Assembly: GCA_964017185.1 (NCBI GenBank)
Contig: OZ024877.1
Coordinates: 8,410,006-8,474,005 of the forward strand
Direction: 5' to 3'
Source: Rugalucina vietnamica
Taxonomy: Eukaryota > Mollusca > Bivalvia > Lucinida > Lucinidae
Length of the DNA: 64,000 nt
The stretch's first letter is position 1, and every line of letters starts with the position of its first letter. Below are positions 10,725-22,140 of this stretch, one piece after another. Under the pieces are notes generated by a model, which made no database searches, was not told where the DNA came from, and was given only the letters and a program-made list of their open reading frames with translations. The translations under genes and the position numbers were made by a program.

Positions 10725-11773
10725 AAAACAAGAAAAGTTGTCAATTTATTTTAGAATATCGCAGGGGTATATTAATAAGTGAACGCACCTGTACATTTCG
10801 CAACTTATTAGCTTTGCTAGAGCCTGCAATCATATTACGGACTTCAATGCTCGAAATAAATGTTAAACGGCCAAACACCTCCAACAGGGCTTTCGGTTTC
10901 ATAAATTCAAAAACATTTTCTAAATTTCATCGTAGACACTGTGAATTGATTTTCGAATATAATGTTGGGTTAAAGACGCTTATAGGTGAAGGCCTTTCGG
11001 ACCCAGCTTTGTTTACAAAATTAAGAAACTTATAGGGAATGATTTTTTTATTTCAGTTCAGAAAAATCATTACACGTTACAGACGTTAACAGGTTATAAC
11101 TTGAATGTAATGCGACAGTCTGAATGCTTAGTTTTTAACACAATCATGGTTGATAACTATGCTGCCTTCTTTAATTGCACGCCGGTGGGTTAGGCATCAG
11201 TTTCTATGATGGCCCCGACTTGAAACTATTCATTTTAGTTGGTTAAGGCCGGAGCATCTTGTCTGTTGCTTGGCCCAACTGTAGTTTTTCGTTTGCTCCG
11301 GAGTCAGTAAATTTTTGGGCGCCGAGGGATCTCCACCGTCGGGCAACTTACGCAATTTGTGAGTCCTCGATTTTGATTTATCAGGATGTTTATCATGATT
11401 TGAGCCGCATCGTGAGAAAACCGGATTTTTGCCTAGGCGAAAACAAAGGCGCAGATCAGCTTCGCGGTAACCAGCGCCTTTGTTTTCGCTACACGGATAG
11501 TACAATTTCTCTTCTTCTTAAATCCGAAATTTCAAGCTTCTAGCCTGCTTCTGTAACTGTACAGGCCGATTTATGTCGGACCTGGTCGGAAACCCCGAAG
11601 ACCGGTTTTCTCGCGTCGAGGCTCATTTATTTGTTTGTTCTTGATAATTCATTGACTAGATAGAGATTCACCACAAGGATCGAAGAACTAACTAAATGTT
11701 ATGAATCACTGCAATTACTGTAGCTGAGGGTGAGGTTATGGCTATGTAAAATCGATTTAAGCCCACCAGTATT
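10725..11773 (+). pseudogene. Penelope-like element fragment, RT C-terminus and 3' tail
   Basis: Aligns by eye with the end of the frame at 27919-29586: a degraded TFSKFHRRHCELIFEYN-like segment (10900-10960), the VMRQSECLVF region, then a TAG where the intact copy reads an Arg codon. The element's 3' noncoding tail follows and is split by a TGAGCC element at 11401-11625. The tail stops at about 11773, where another repeat enters. Confidence 0.8.
11401..11625 (-). mobile_element. TGAGCC inverted-repeat element, copy 2
   Basis: Complete TGAGCC...GGCTCA ends, type B (AAAACCGG at both ends). One arm of the central hairpin is missing. It sits inside PLE tail sequence; the uninterrupted tail at 23669, 25488 and 29766 shows the insertion duplicated only TT. 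Confidence 0.85.
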
Positions 11774-14074
11774 TTTAGCTCACCTGAGCCGAAGGCTCAC
11801 AAGGTGAGCTCATAGTATAGTGGTCGAGCCGGCGTCCGTCCATGCGTCCGTCCGTCCGTTCACATTTTCAAATTTGAATATCTCTAAGACAACAAGGTCA
11901 ATCGTGATCAAATTTTATCTAAGGCATCATTGAGGAGTGGGAAAGGTTGTGTTAGGTTTTGGGCCAGGTCGGATCAGAATCCTGGTTTCCATGGCAAAGG
12001 ATAGCTCCCATAGACTTACAATGGGAAAAACATATAAAAATCTTCTTCTCTGAAACCACAAGGCCAAGAGCTTTCATATTTTGTATGTAGCAATGTCTAG
12101 TGGTCCTCTTCATAAATCCTGTCATAGGTGCCCCTGGGGTTCATACGGGCCCTGCCACGGGGGCGTCATGGGGAAAATATAAAAAAAATCTTCTTCTCTG
12201 AAACCACAAGGCCCAGAGCTTTCATATTTTGTATGTAGCAATGTTTAGTGGTCCTCTATATAAATCCTCACAATCATGCCCCTGGGGTCAAAAATAGCCC
12301 CGCCCCGGGGGTCATTTACAATGGGAAAAACATAAAAAAAATCTTCTTCTCCGAAACCACAAGGCCCAAAGCTTTCATATTTTGCCAGTAGCAATGTATA
12401 GTGGTCCTCTTTATGAATCCTGTCAACCGTGCCCCTGGGGTCCATACGGGCCCCGCTCCGGGGGCGTCATGTGAAAACCTTAAAAAATCTTCTTCTCCGA
12501 AACCACAAGACCCAAAGCTTTCATATTTTGTGTGTAGCAATGTATAGTGGTCATCTTTATAAATCCTGCCAACCGTGCCCCTGGGGTCCATACAGGCCCC
12601 GCCCCGGAGGGGTCATGGGTAAAAAATCTTCTTCTCCAAAACCACAAGGCCCAGAGCTTTCATATTTTGTGTGGAGCAATGTATAATGGTCCTCTTTATG
12701 AATCCTGCCAACCGTGACCCTGGGGTTAAAAATGGCCCCGCCTTGGTGGTCTTTAGCTCCCATAGACTTAAAATGGGAAAAACATAAAAAATCTTCTTCT
12801 CCGAAACCACAAGGCCAGGAGCTTTCATATTTTGTCAGTAGCAATGTATAGTGGTCCTCTTTTTAAATCCTGCCAACGGTGCCCCTGGGGTTCATACGGG
12901 CCCCGCCCCCGGGGGTGTCATGGGAAAAACATAAAAAAATCTTCTTCTCCAAAACCACAAGGCCCAAAGCTTTCATATTTTGTATGTAGCAATATTTGGT
13001 GATCTTCTATATAAATCCTGCCAATCATGCCCCTGGGGTTAAAAATGGCCCCGCCCTGGGGGTCATTAGCTCCCATAGACTTAAAATGGGAAAAACATAA
13101 AAAAATCTTCTTCTCCGAAACCACAAGGCCAAGAGCTTTCATATTTTGTCAGTAGCAATGTATAGTGGTCCTCTTTTTAAATCCTCCCAACCGTGCCCCT
13201 GGGGTCCATACAGGCCCCGCCCCGGGGGTGTCATGGGAAAAACATAAAAAAATCTTCTTCTCCGTAACCACAAGGCCCAGAGCTTTCATGTTTTGTTTGT
13301 AGCAATGTATAGTGTTCCTCTTTATAAATCTTGCCAACCGTGCCCCTGGGGTTCATACGGGGCCCCACCTTGGGGGCGTCATGGGAAAAAACTTTGAAAA
13401 ATCTTCTACTCCAAAACCACAAGTAAAGGCCCAATTCTTTCATATTTTGTTTTTAGCAATGTATAGTGGTCCTCTTTATAAATTCTGCCAACTGTGCCCC
13501 TGGGGTCCATGCGGGCCCCGCCCCGGGGGCGTCATGGGAAAAAACATTAAAAAAAATCTTCTCAGAAACCATATGGCCCAGAGCTTTCATATGTTGTGTG
13601 GACCAATGTATAATACTCTCCTTTATAAAGGCTGCCAACGGTGCCCCTTGGGTCCATACAGGCCACGCGCCAGGCATGTCTTTATCTACCATAGACGTAT
13701 AATGGAAATATATGAAAAAAAAATCTTCTCTGCAACAACATGACACAAAGCTTGTATATTTGATATACAACATTGTCATGTGAAGCTCTACATAAATCCT
13801 GCCAATCTTGCCCCTGGGGTAAAATATGGCCCCACCCCGGGGGGTCATTAGAGGACTCTGACCTTGTTAGATGATTTTTTCAAGTGAACCAAAATTGCAG
13901 AAAAGAGGATACACAATCCAGACAAGAGCTCTTCTGCTGATGTAAGTAGGGTTTCAAGGTCACATGATGAAGATGGCCACCATACCCATATATGGTAAAA
14001 ACCCCTATTACTTTGTCCAGTGACTGTACTTGTTGACTCTCAGGTGAGCGATCGTTGCCCCTGGGCTACTTGTT
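11774..14074 (+). mobile_element. AGCTCACCTGAG element with minisatellite core
   Basis: Begins TTTTAGCTCACCTGAGCC and closes with CTCAGGTGAGCG plus a short tail, so the termini contain an inverted CTCACCTGAG word. It interrupts PLE tail sequence, which resumes at about 14075 (ACTGATCGTTCC). The interior from about 12000 to 13860 is a tandem array. No protein is supported; the many open frames are repeat translations. Confidence 0.65.
12000..13860. repeat. ~150-bp minisatellite, about 12 units
   Basis: The words ATCTTCTTCTC, ACCACAAGGCC, AGCTTTCATATTTTG, AGTGGTCCTC and GTGCCCCTGGGG recur about every 139-170 bp. Units alternate loosely between a shorter form (GGGGGCGTCATGGGAAAA) and a longer one carrying TAGCTCCCATAGACTTAAAATGGG. 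Confidence 0.85.
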
Positions 14075-14738
14075 ATAATACTGATCGTTCCAAGGTTATT
14101 TTGTTTTATGTTTTGGTGTTTTAATTTTTTGCGCTGTTGGCGCCTTATGTATGTTATCATATTTTTAGTAAAGTTTAGGTAAGTGAGTGGCCTCCTCTCG
14201 GGAAAAGAGCTGCTCATTCAGCTTACGAAATGTATTCATGGTTTAAGTACCTTATTGTTAGTTTGGTTTTTTTCCCGCCTCGGTTTTTGGAGTGGGAATC
14301 TTTTTCTGATTGTGCCTTTTCCTGATCGTTGCCTACTTGTACCTTTTTATTTTTATTTGCTATTACTGCAGCGGGCTTGTGCCGTGTGGTGGCCCCCTAA
14401 AACGTCTCCCCGTACATCATCTATAGTGCAGATTATATTTTCCTTTTGATCCTTTGAGGTCAGCGAGGGTATTCTGAGAAATCAGAAAATTATTATCGGT
14501 TTAGATCCCTTTTTTAACTAACGTTAAACATATTTGGCCCCATTTGGATTATAATGGTCTTTGTATCGACTATCCTATCGAAAGTTGCAAAATTACAGTT
14601 ATTCTCTTTGGCTCCATGTTGTAAAATCTATAGGGTCACTGAAGAGGCTTAAGTAGCCAAGACCGCGGTATGGCCCATCCCCTTTCTCATTAATACGTTC
14701 ACTGCTCTTAAAGTATATCAGTTTTATCTTTGCTATTA
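14075..14738 (+). mobile_element. PLE 3' tail followed by 5' repeat unit
   Basis: PLE tail (GCGCTGTTGGCGCC, GGAGTGGGAATC, CCTACTTGTACC) runs directly into the PLE 5' repeat unit (ATTACTGCAG, CGTACATCAT, TATCGACTATCC, CCGCGGTATGGCC). It is cut at TATTA (14734-14738) by the 7.2-kb element and resumes at 21953. Confidence 0.8.
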
Positions 14739-15180
14739 GACATTTTTCACTTTTGAACGTAAATGCTGCTGGCGCTTGCGGTTACGACTTTATGTGTGAT
14801 GGGCGACGACTCGTGAGGGCATATTTGACACGAAGGCGAGGGGCGATATGAAGAATTACTTAGTCAAAACTACCAACAGCCCACCGGAGGTGTATTAAAT
14901 GAGACACGCAAAAAACGAAATTGTCCAAGACGCCTAGCTGAATAGTTCAGTAGGTAGAGAGTAAGACATAGAATCGAAAGGTCCTGGGTTCGAGTCCGGG
15001 TAGGACAAAAATTATTTTCCCTTTTCTTTGTTTCTTCCTTTTTCGCAACTGTGACTTTAAAGCTTAAAAAATTAAAAAGAAATAAAAAAAAAAAGGAAAA
15101 AAGAAAATAAAATTCTATCTTTTGGCAAATGCAAGAATCACAAAATGCAATGCTGCATTTAATACTAAAATCGTAAGTTT
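14739..15180 (+). repeat. Left terminal inverted repeat of the 7.2-kb element
   Basis: Matches the reverse complement of about 21545-21952 over its length at roughly 80% by eye. Landmarks: GACTCGTGAGGGCATATTTG, GATATGAAGAATTACTTAG, and TTGGCAAATGCAAGAATCA near the inner end. Confidence 0.75.
14928..15006 (+). ncRNA. tRNA-like sequence in left TIR
   Basis: A-box-like TAGTTCAGTAGGTAGAG and B-box GGGTTCGAGTCC are correctly ordered, followed by GGTAGGAC. An anticodon-like loop CATAGAA is present, but position 33 is A rather than T and the acceptor/D region is too long, so this is not a functional tRNA. Its partner lies in the right TIR. Confidence 0.55.
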
Positions 15181-15380
15181 CTGGATTAAACTGTCTAGTG
15201 AGAAGGCAGACCGCATGTATAGGTTTTTTTATAGGTCTTGTTGGAAGCCGAGATATTGATCGTCATTAGAAGAACGGATCAGCGACCGATCCTAACGTCA
15301 ACATTTATTTCCTGACTGGCTGGTACAGATAATGTGGATAGGATAAGCTGACCGCCTCTAATGACTAAAAAAATACGCAA

Positions 15381-15608
15381 GCGTCCCCCGTGGCCGAGCA
15401 GTTCAGAGCGCTGTTTCATAATCACTTAATCATCTCACCGTTGTGTCTGGTGTGAGTTCGAGACCCACAATGGCCACATGTGAGACAGGCCAAGTTCTGT
15501 TTGCGGGTGTGCCAGGCGGTTTTTCTCGGGGTACTCCCGTTTTCGCCCCACCTACTGTTTGGCGCTTTTCATATGAGCTGAAATAATCTTGAAAGGGACG
15601 TAAAACTG
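15381..15608 (+). mobile_element. tRNA-headed SINE, family 1 (most complete copy)
   Basis: A tRNA(Leu/Ser)-like head (GTGGCCGAGCAGTTCAGAG; B box GAGTTCGAGACCC) is followed by the conserved body (CACATGTGAGACAGGCC, GCGGGTGTGCCAGGCGG, CATATGAGCTGAAATAATC, GAAAGGGACGT). Related copies lie at 5853, 5518 (minus) and 16500 (minus). Confidence 0.75.
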
Positions 15609-16499
15609 AATTTTAACAAATACACAAGACACCAAATCAAAAAGTATAGTCACGGTACATGTTCAGATTGTGTATTACGTATTAGATGTAAAACTACAGT
15701 TTCACGTGCTATCTCGTGAGCGAACGATGTTTATTTTGTCGATGTCTCGTTTTGAGTCCATTCGACAGTAGGAAGAGCGATGGGGGCAATACCCTACATG
15801 TAGCTACAATATGCCTAGCCACACAACTGTTTTTGTTAATTGTAGACTTTCAACAGTATTCCTACCATATCGAGTGCGATGGTTACGATGTAGAAAATTA
15901 ATTTGGCAAGACATAAGCTTTCGTTCTGATCCTCATTTATTCTGTGTGATAGTATATGTGTTGTTTCACCTGGTTGAATTCAAATAAATAAATTAAAATC
16001 AAACTAACACAATTATATTATTTTCATGAGTTTCTAAAGTGTTTCCGTAGAGGACGCATAGTGTTTCAGTCGCCCCATAGTTTACTTTTGATGTTCGCCA
16101 TTTTCACATACACGTAGAAGCAATTTTGGACACTACACATTCTGTCAAAGTGCACAAATTATTCATTTGTTTCACAAATAATGGTGTATACAGTCTTCAC
16201 ATTGACACGTGTTTTCTTAAGATTATTGCCTCGTGTATTGTCCCTTTTAACAGAATGGACGCTGGTCTTGTTTGGAAAGAGCTAGTAATTTTGTTTTTTA
16301 TGCCTGTTGTTAAATTGCTTGTGATGTGTTGCACCGCCATGTCTCTCCCGCCTGGTGTCTATGTTAGGATGGGAAATTTAATTGTATAGATTCTTGGTCA
16401 TTCTATTGTTACTTGATTACAGATAAGGGTCTCATTGTGCTCATTTCTGATCATAATGATGCGTTTTTATACAATTTTCGGTCCGTTCAAGATTATTTT
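15609..16499. other. Unassigned interior of the 7.2-kb element
   Basis: Short open frames (for example 16126-16389) have no motifs. Nothing else recognised. Confidence 0.4.
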
Positions 16500-16602
16500 A
16501 GTTCATATGAGACGGGTAAATCAGTAACAGGAGGAAAAGAGGAGAACCCTGAGAAAACGAACTTGCACACCCACAAGCAGAACTTGGTTTTGTGTCACCC
16601 TT
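16500..16602 (-). mobile_element. SINE family 1 fragment
   Basis: Reverse complement shows CCAAGTTCTGCTTGTGGGTGT, a degenerate TTTTCTCAGGGTTCTCC and GTCTCATATGAAC, the same order of landmarks as 15381-15608 but strongly diverged. Confidence 0.5.
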
Positions 16603-17135
16603 GATTGTAAGACTGATCAATTGGGCAGCAACCTAAGGCGAAGAGTTCATTGTCTTGGTGTTGGTAGTTGCCAAAGCGATATTGCTGTGCTGAAAGTTGT
16701 TTTAATCCATTTTATCACATGTTGTGTGATGTTGCATCAATCTTTGTTGTAAGGACTTTGATTGTATCGCAAGCATATACGATGGTGCTGACAATAGACA
16801 ATACCCGAATACACATATTCATGTACAGTATACCACGCAGACATTTCACGTGTCCATTTACCGACCTTTTATAAAAACGTATCGCCATTCATGATTCTAA
16901 TATATATACATGTAACAGGGGAAATTTAATTGTGTTGTGTTTGGCTATTGAAATTTTGTCCTAGGGCCCATCGACAAAACAAAGATCATATCAAGCCGGA
17001 TCAGTTATCAAACCACATTGCAGCTTGGAAAGCCGAACGCAGTTGGTGTTAAGGGCATGCGTTCTTTTGTCCTTTTTTAACATTTAAAAGTACGATTTCT
17101 ATCATGATAAAGTTTATACTGAACCTATTAAGCAA
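16603..17135. other. Unassigned stretch
   Basis: No gene or repeat recognised. Confidence 0.4.
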
Positions 17136-17340
17136 GCCTCTATGGTGCAGTGCTTATTTCACGTGCCTTATAAACCAGAGATGGCAGGTTTGATCCGGGT
17201 CTTCTTGAGTCTGTCGGATGAGACTATAAACTGAGGTCTCGTTTCCATATGACCTTTGCTGTTGGATTAACGCTCAAATCAACAAACCGATTCAATTTAT
17301 TATTTATTTAAATTCAGATTGAGTAAGAAGCTTATGTGCT
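17136..17340 (+). mobile_element. tRNA-headed SINE, family 2
   Basis: An A-box-like TATGGTGCAGTGCTTA and a B-box-like GGTTTGATCCGGG lie about 45 bp apart. They are followed by GATGAGACTATAAACTGAGG and an AT-rich tail. Only one copy is seen here. Confidence 0.45.
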
Positions 17341-17473
17341 TATATGCTTGCCCGATTCCGGACGCAAAGATGGGTCCGAATGAGTAAGGTTGAGAATGAT
17401 CAAATGTTGCAGATCTGCCGTCAGCATGTGTAATACATGTGCACTAAAACGGTACCCTATATCATGACGATAT

Positions 17474-18520
17474 CATTACAAAACCTTATCAAGCAAAATA
17501 CAGTGTTTTTTCTTTTTTTAAGTTGAAAAAAAAAATGAAAATTTTCAATTCAACAGTTTTGATATTTTCTTATTTGTTCAAAACATAGATTGTGGATACA
17601 AGATAGAACGAATACTCACAATCTATGTTTTCAGAAGCATAGACAACCTAAGTTGACCTTGTCTTATAATAGGTTAATGTAATCCCTGGGTCATATATAG
17701 ACTTTGTAGATGCTTCATGCCAAGTTTCAAAATCATAGGCCTTTTGGTTCTGAAGAAGAACAATTTTAAAGGTTTTTCAATTTATAGCCATGGCGGCCAT
17801 TTTGGTCAAGTTACCTTGACCATTAATACAAACTTTCGTTCCCCTTCCACGAAGTTTGGCTTTGATCGGCCATGCGGTTGCAGAGAAGATGTTTAAATAT
17901 TAAAGTCATATACATGTATATATCCCCCCAGGCAGGAGCTGACAACCACCCGGGTCTTAATGTTTTCATAAAAATAAATCTGCCCATTTGTATTATCATA
18001 GCAAGTTTCCACCCATTTAATTACATTTAACTAATTTCCCCATTTAAATGCATGGGCGACCTACATGTAAGTTGATCTTACCGTAAAATAGGTCAAGGTC
18101 ATCCCAGCGAAATGATTTATACAAACTTTGTAGTGCTTTTAATATTGTTTGATGCTTCATGCCAAGTTACAAAATCATAGGCCTTCTGGTTCTGGAGAAG
18201 AAACATTTTAACGGTTTTTGCTATTTATAGCCAAGGCGGCCATCTTGGTCATGTGACCTGGTCCATTTATGCAAATTTCGTTCCCCCTTCCTAAGAATGC
18301 TCCGCAAACAGTTTTAACTTTGATTGGCCTAGCTGTTTCAGAGAACAAGATCATGGTAATTGTTGACAGACGACGACGGACGGACGACGGGGCATGGCCA
18401 TCCTATAAGCTCACCGGGCTCATGTGAGCTAAAACTAGATATACCCCTGCATACTCAAGTTTTGCTTTATAAAAGCGTTGTTCAATGGGGTAAACATGTC
18501 ACGGACATGTTATCCTGATG
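17474..18520 (+). mobile_element. Hairpin MITE copy split by another element
   Basis: The left part (17474 to about 17632) has the degraded CATTACAAAAC end and a shortened central palindrome. The right part (about 18435-18520) has ATACCCCTGCAT, TATAAAAGCG and the CACGGACATGTTATCCTGATG end. Between them lies an AGCTCAC-type element. Confidence 0.6.
17640..18434 (-). mobile_element. AGCTCAC-type element, copy 2
   Basis: On the minus strand it starts TTTTAGCTCACATGAGCC, followed by GGTGAGCTTATAGG and a CGTCCGTCCGTCGTCGTC word, the same beginning as 11774. The interior has two diverged repeats of a segment containing GCATGAAGCATC, CCTATGATTTTG and GGCCGCC. Confidence 0.6.
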
Positions 18521-19028
18521 AGGATAACAGACCATGCTCGATATTACTTAAAATGTGTCAAAACGTTGTAAGGCGTAGAATAAAAAAAAACTGCACATAA
18601 AATTAAAGATCAACTAAATGTTTCAAATCGTAAATCTTGCCATGTTTACATGTAAAAGGAATTCTGTGTGTTCACGAAAAACATGTGAAATGTAGCTCAA
18701 CAGAACCAATGTACGTATATACATGCACCAGTATGTTGAAAGTCACATGGCGATAACAAATGGATGATAGTTGTTTTCCCACCAACAGTTATCGTCATAT
18801 GCAGACGGGATCTCGGTTTATAGTGTCACCATAAAGCCATGGGCAGCTCAGAATTGAACAAGCGATCCCTAGTTATACACACGAGTGTCAAAAAATAATA
18901 TTCTGCACTGGAAGCTGTTTTATTCGCGCCAAGCATTTGTAAGGCCGACTCGCGTTGAACGCGTAATGTATCTTTAATGGCAATCATGACAGTTGATGAT
19001 GCGATTTTGTAAACATGTCGTGTCAAAA
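18521..19028. other. Unassigned stretch
   Basis: No supported gene or repeat; small minus-strand frames only. Confidence 0.35.
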
Positions 19029-20255
19029 GGTACAAGTAGGCAAAGATCAGGAAAAGGCGCAATCAGAAAAAGATTCCCACTCCAAAAACCGAGGTGGGAA
19101 AAAACCAAACTAACAATCAGGTACTTATACCATGAAACATATCGTAAGCCGAATGAGCAGCTATTTTCCCAATAGGTGGCCACTCAGTTACCTTAACTTA
19201 ACTAAAAATATGAAAACATACATAAGGCGCCAACAGCACAAAAAATTTTAAACACCAAGACATAAAACAAAAAGAACCACTACAGAAGTATCGACTTGGA
19301 ACGATCAGTAACACAAAGTTACTGGCGGGCTTAAACCGGTTTTACAGGTACCTAACCTCACCCTCAGCTTCTGCAGTGGTTCACAACATTTAGTTAGTTC
19401 TTCGGTCCTCGTGGTGAATCTCTAACTAGTCAATGAATCATCAAGAACAAACAAATAAATCATGATAAACATCCCGATGAATCAAAAACCAGGACTCACA
19501 GATTGAGTAAGCTGCCCGACGATGGAGATCCCTGGGCGCCGAATAACCTACTAACTCCGGAGCAAAAGAAAAACACCAGTTGGACCCCGGTGGGCCAAGC
19601 AACAGACAAGAAGCTCCGGCCCCAACCAACTAAAATGAATAGCTTTAAGTCGGGGCCATCATAGAGTCTGACGCCCGACCCACCGGCGTGCAATTAAAGA
19701 AGGCAGCATAGTTATCAACCATGATTGGGTTAAAAACTAAGCATGCAGACTGTCGCATAACATTCAAGTTATAACCTATACGTCTGTAACGTGATATGAT
19801 TTTTCCGAACTGAAGAGAAAAATCATTTATTCCTTTAAGTTTCTTTAATTTGTAAACCAAGTCACCATAAAATTCAGGTTCCGAAAGGCCCTCACTTAAA
19901 AGTGTCTTTAACCCAACATTATATTTGGAAATCAATTCATAGTGTCTACGATAAAATTTAGAAAAGGTTTTTCGAAGTTTATGATACCGATAGCCCTGTT
20001 GGAGAAGTTTTGCCGTTAAACATTTATTTCGAGCGTTGAAGTCTGTAACATGATTGCAGACTCTAGCAAACCTAATAAGTTGCGAAATGTATACACCATA
20101 AGAAGCACGACGAGGAACGTCACCATCCAAAAAAGGAAAATTTACTATATCAAAATCAAAGTCATCGCGCTTATCATAAATTTTAGAAGAAACAAATCCA
20201 TTTGCAACAGAAAGATGTAGATCTAAAAAGGCGGCTTCGGTATCTGAGATATTAG
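19029..20255 (-). pseudogene. Penelope-like element fragment (minus strand)
   Basis: 5'-truncated PLE on the minus strand. It holds the C-terminal third of the protein (from about SDTEAAFLDLHL to the stop at 19645, reading VGRASDSMMAPT at the end) plus the whole 3' tail ending CCTACTTGTACC at 19029. The remaining frame is open and close to the 27919 copy, so it is a recent 5'-truncated insertion. It lies inside the 7.2-kb element. Confidence 0.85.
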
Positions 20256-20424
20256 ATAGGCCACTTCTGGTTCATTGTTCAATTAGAATCAGACAGTTAA
20301 ACGGGAAGACAACAATAATCATTGTTACCATTGCATATGATAACATTGTTTACGATTTATATGTTTAATTGCTGTCTGGATTTCTTTATTTTTGCATTTT
20401 ACCAATGCATATAGGTTTTAAGTT

Positions 20425-20630
20425 TTTATTTATTTTATTTTTTTTTTGTTTTGTCCCAGTCAACATTTTTTTCAGTCATGTCGGGACGGAGCCAACGCTT
20501 CCTGGGTTTAACCAGTTAGTAAGGAGTTAATGTGTCTTGCTCAAGGACACAACACGGCTGGTGCCTGTGGGGATCGAACCCAGGACCTCTCAGGAGTCAG
20601 ACGCCCTACCACTACGCCACCGCGCTCCCT
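20425..20630 (-). mobile_element. tRNA(Arg)-like-headed SINE, family 3, copy 1
   Basis: On the minus strand: GGTGGCGTAGTGGTAGGGCG (A box), CTCCTGA loop, GGGTTCGATCCCC (B box), then GTGTTGTGTCCTTGAGCAAG, GGAAGCGTTGGCTCC and a T/A-rich end. Other copies: 42345 and 51888. Confidence 0.75.
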
Positions 20631-20739
20631 AATAATTTTGTACCAGTCTTATATCAACTACATGTACGTATTTATTCTCGACATGTGATTTTACAAAGCG
20701 ACTGACTGAACCACTGCGACATGAAGTCATCTACGGAAC

Positions 20740-20780
20740 TTGCGTGCGTGCGTGCGTGCGTGCGTGTGTGTGTGTGTGCT
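20740..20780. repeat. (TGCG)n/(TG)n microsatellite
   Basis: Uninterrupted TGCG tetramers run into TG dinucleotides. Confidence 0.9.
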
Positions 20781-21544
20781 CGCATAAAGAATATTGTCGT
20801 CCTGTTTTAGGGTAAGCAAGATACGTTATGAAAAAACGAACTGTATGTTTCTCAGTCTATAAACATTCATTTTCTTGAAAATGATACTGTTTTAGTTTGA
20901 AGTTTAATTATACTCGTATTTATTTGAATTCACCCAGATAAACAACACGCATAGTTCAAGAGAATAAAGGAGGATCAGAAAGAAAGCCTTTGACTTGGAA
21001 AAAACATCCCAAAAATCGTAATTATCGCATTCAAAATGCTGAAATACTGTGGAAGGTCTACAAAACCTCAACTTATTTCTATGTCTATGCAAAATGTAGC
21101 TAGGATATCGCACTTATGACTTGCAGATGATTGTCTAATGGACTCAAAACGAAACTCAACCGTATAAATAACATCAAGATTTCGAGTATCTGTTTGAAGT
21201 ACATGTATAAACATGCCAAAATAAATTATGCTCTCTCACGAGACAGCACGTGGAACTGTAGGTCTTACACCTAATAAATATACATATATCTTTACATGTA
21301 CACTATACAGTGTACTGTTTGAGTTAGTGCCTACGTCCGCGGAAAACATTTTTAAGTCGTTCAGGGTGGCTATCCTTATCGTAGCCACATTATGCCTGTA
21401 CAAGCCTTCAGTATATTCATATTTTCATGTCTCCCAGAAAGAAATATTGACTATTGAGGATAGATCAGCTCATACCAAAAATTCGATCGAACTCCCAATA
21501 CAAGAGAAAACATACATGTGGGCTGCCGTCTCAAACTCCAATTC
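20781..21544. other. Unassigned stretch of the 7.2-kb element
   Basis: One open frame (21228-21557) has no motif and runs into the TIR; not supported as a gene. Confidence 0.35.
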
Positions 21545-21952
21545 CTTTACGATTTAAGAATTTAATGTAGTAGGGCATTTCATGATTCTTGCATTTGCCA
21601 AAAATATAATCAGCTGATAATATATGTTTTATTTCCAAAGCTTTTTTGTCACAAGAGAGACAAATAAAGAAAAGAAAAAAGTGATGCGTCCGGGACTCGA
21701 ACCCAGCACCTTTCGTTTTCAATTCCAAGCACGCTAGCTACTGAGCTACAGAGCTAGACGTCCTACGCTATAGCATTTATTGCATGTCTTATTTAATTCG
21801 TCTTCGTCGGGCTATTGGTAGTTTTGACTAAGTAATTCTTCATATCGTCCCTCGTCTTCGTCTCAAATATGCCCTCACGAGTCGTTCCCCATCACACGGA
21901 AAGTCATAACCGCAAGCGCCAGCAGCAGTTACGTTCAAAAGTGAAAAATGTC
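21545..21952 (-). repeat. Right terminal inverted repeat of the 7.2-kb element
   Basis: Inverted copy of 14739-15180. It contains its own tRNA-like segment on the minus strand (about 21680-21765; A box TGTAGCTCAGTAGCTAGCG, B box GGGTTCGAGTCCC). Confidence 0.75.
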
Positions 21953-22140
21953 TATTACTGCAGCTGGTGTTGTGACGTCGTACATTATCAATAGTGCAGA
22001 TTATATTTTTCTTTTGATCCTTTGAGGTCAGCGAGGGTATTCTGAGAAATCAGAAAATTATTATCGGTTTAGATTCCTTTTTTTAACCAACGTTTTATAT
22101 ATCTGGCCTCATTTGGATTATAATGGTCTTTGGATTATAG
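21953..22140 (+). mobile_element. PLE 5' repeat unit, continued
   Basis: Starts TATTACTGCAGCTGGTG, the direct continuation of the unit interrupted at 14738. A short internal deletion is seen relative to 26230-26280. It runs to GGTCTTTGG before the coding part. Confidence 0.75.

Larger units (their letters stand above)
14739..21952. mobile_element. 7.2-kb element with long terminal inverted repeats
   Basis: The ends are inverted copies: 14739 to about 15180, and about 21545-21952 reversed, each starting GACATTTTTCACTTTTGAACG. They are flanked by TATTA at 14734-14738 and 21953-21957. PLE sequence outside the left end joins PLE sequence outside the right end without loss, as seen by comparison with 26060-26120. 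The interior holds SINEs, a PLE fragment, a hairpin element and no recognisable transposase, so it is either non-autonomous or decayed. The superfamily is unknown. Confidence 0.7.

Noticed and set aside
12245-13848. Many overlapping open frames on both strands
   Set aside because: All are translations of the ~150-bp minisatellite; similar peptides recur with each unit.
21228-21557. 109-codon open frame inside the 7.2-kb element
   Set aside because: No motif, runs into the terminal inverted repeat, and has ordinary AT-rich composition.
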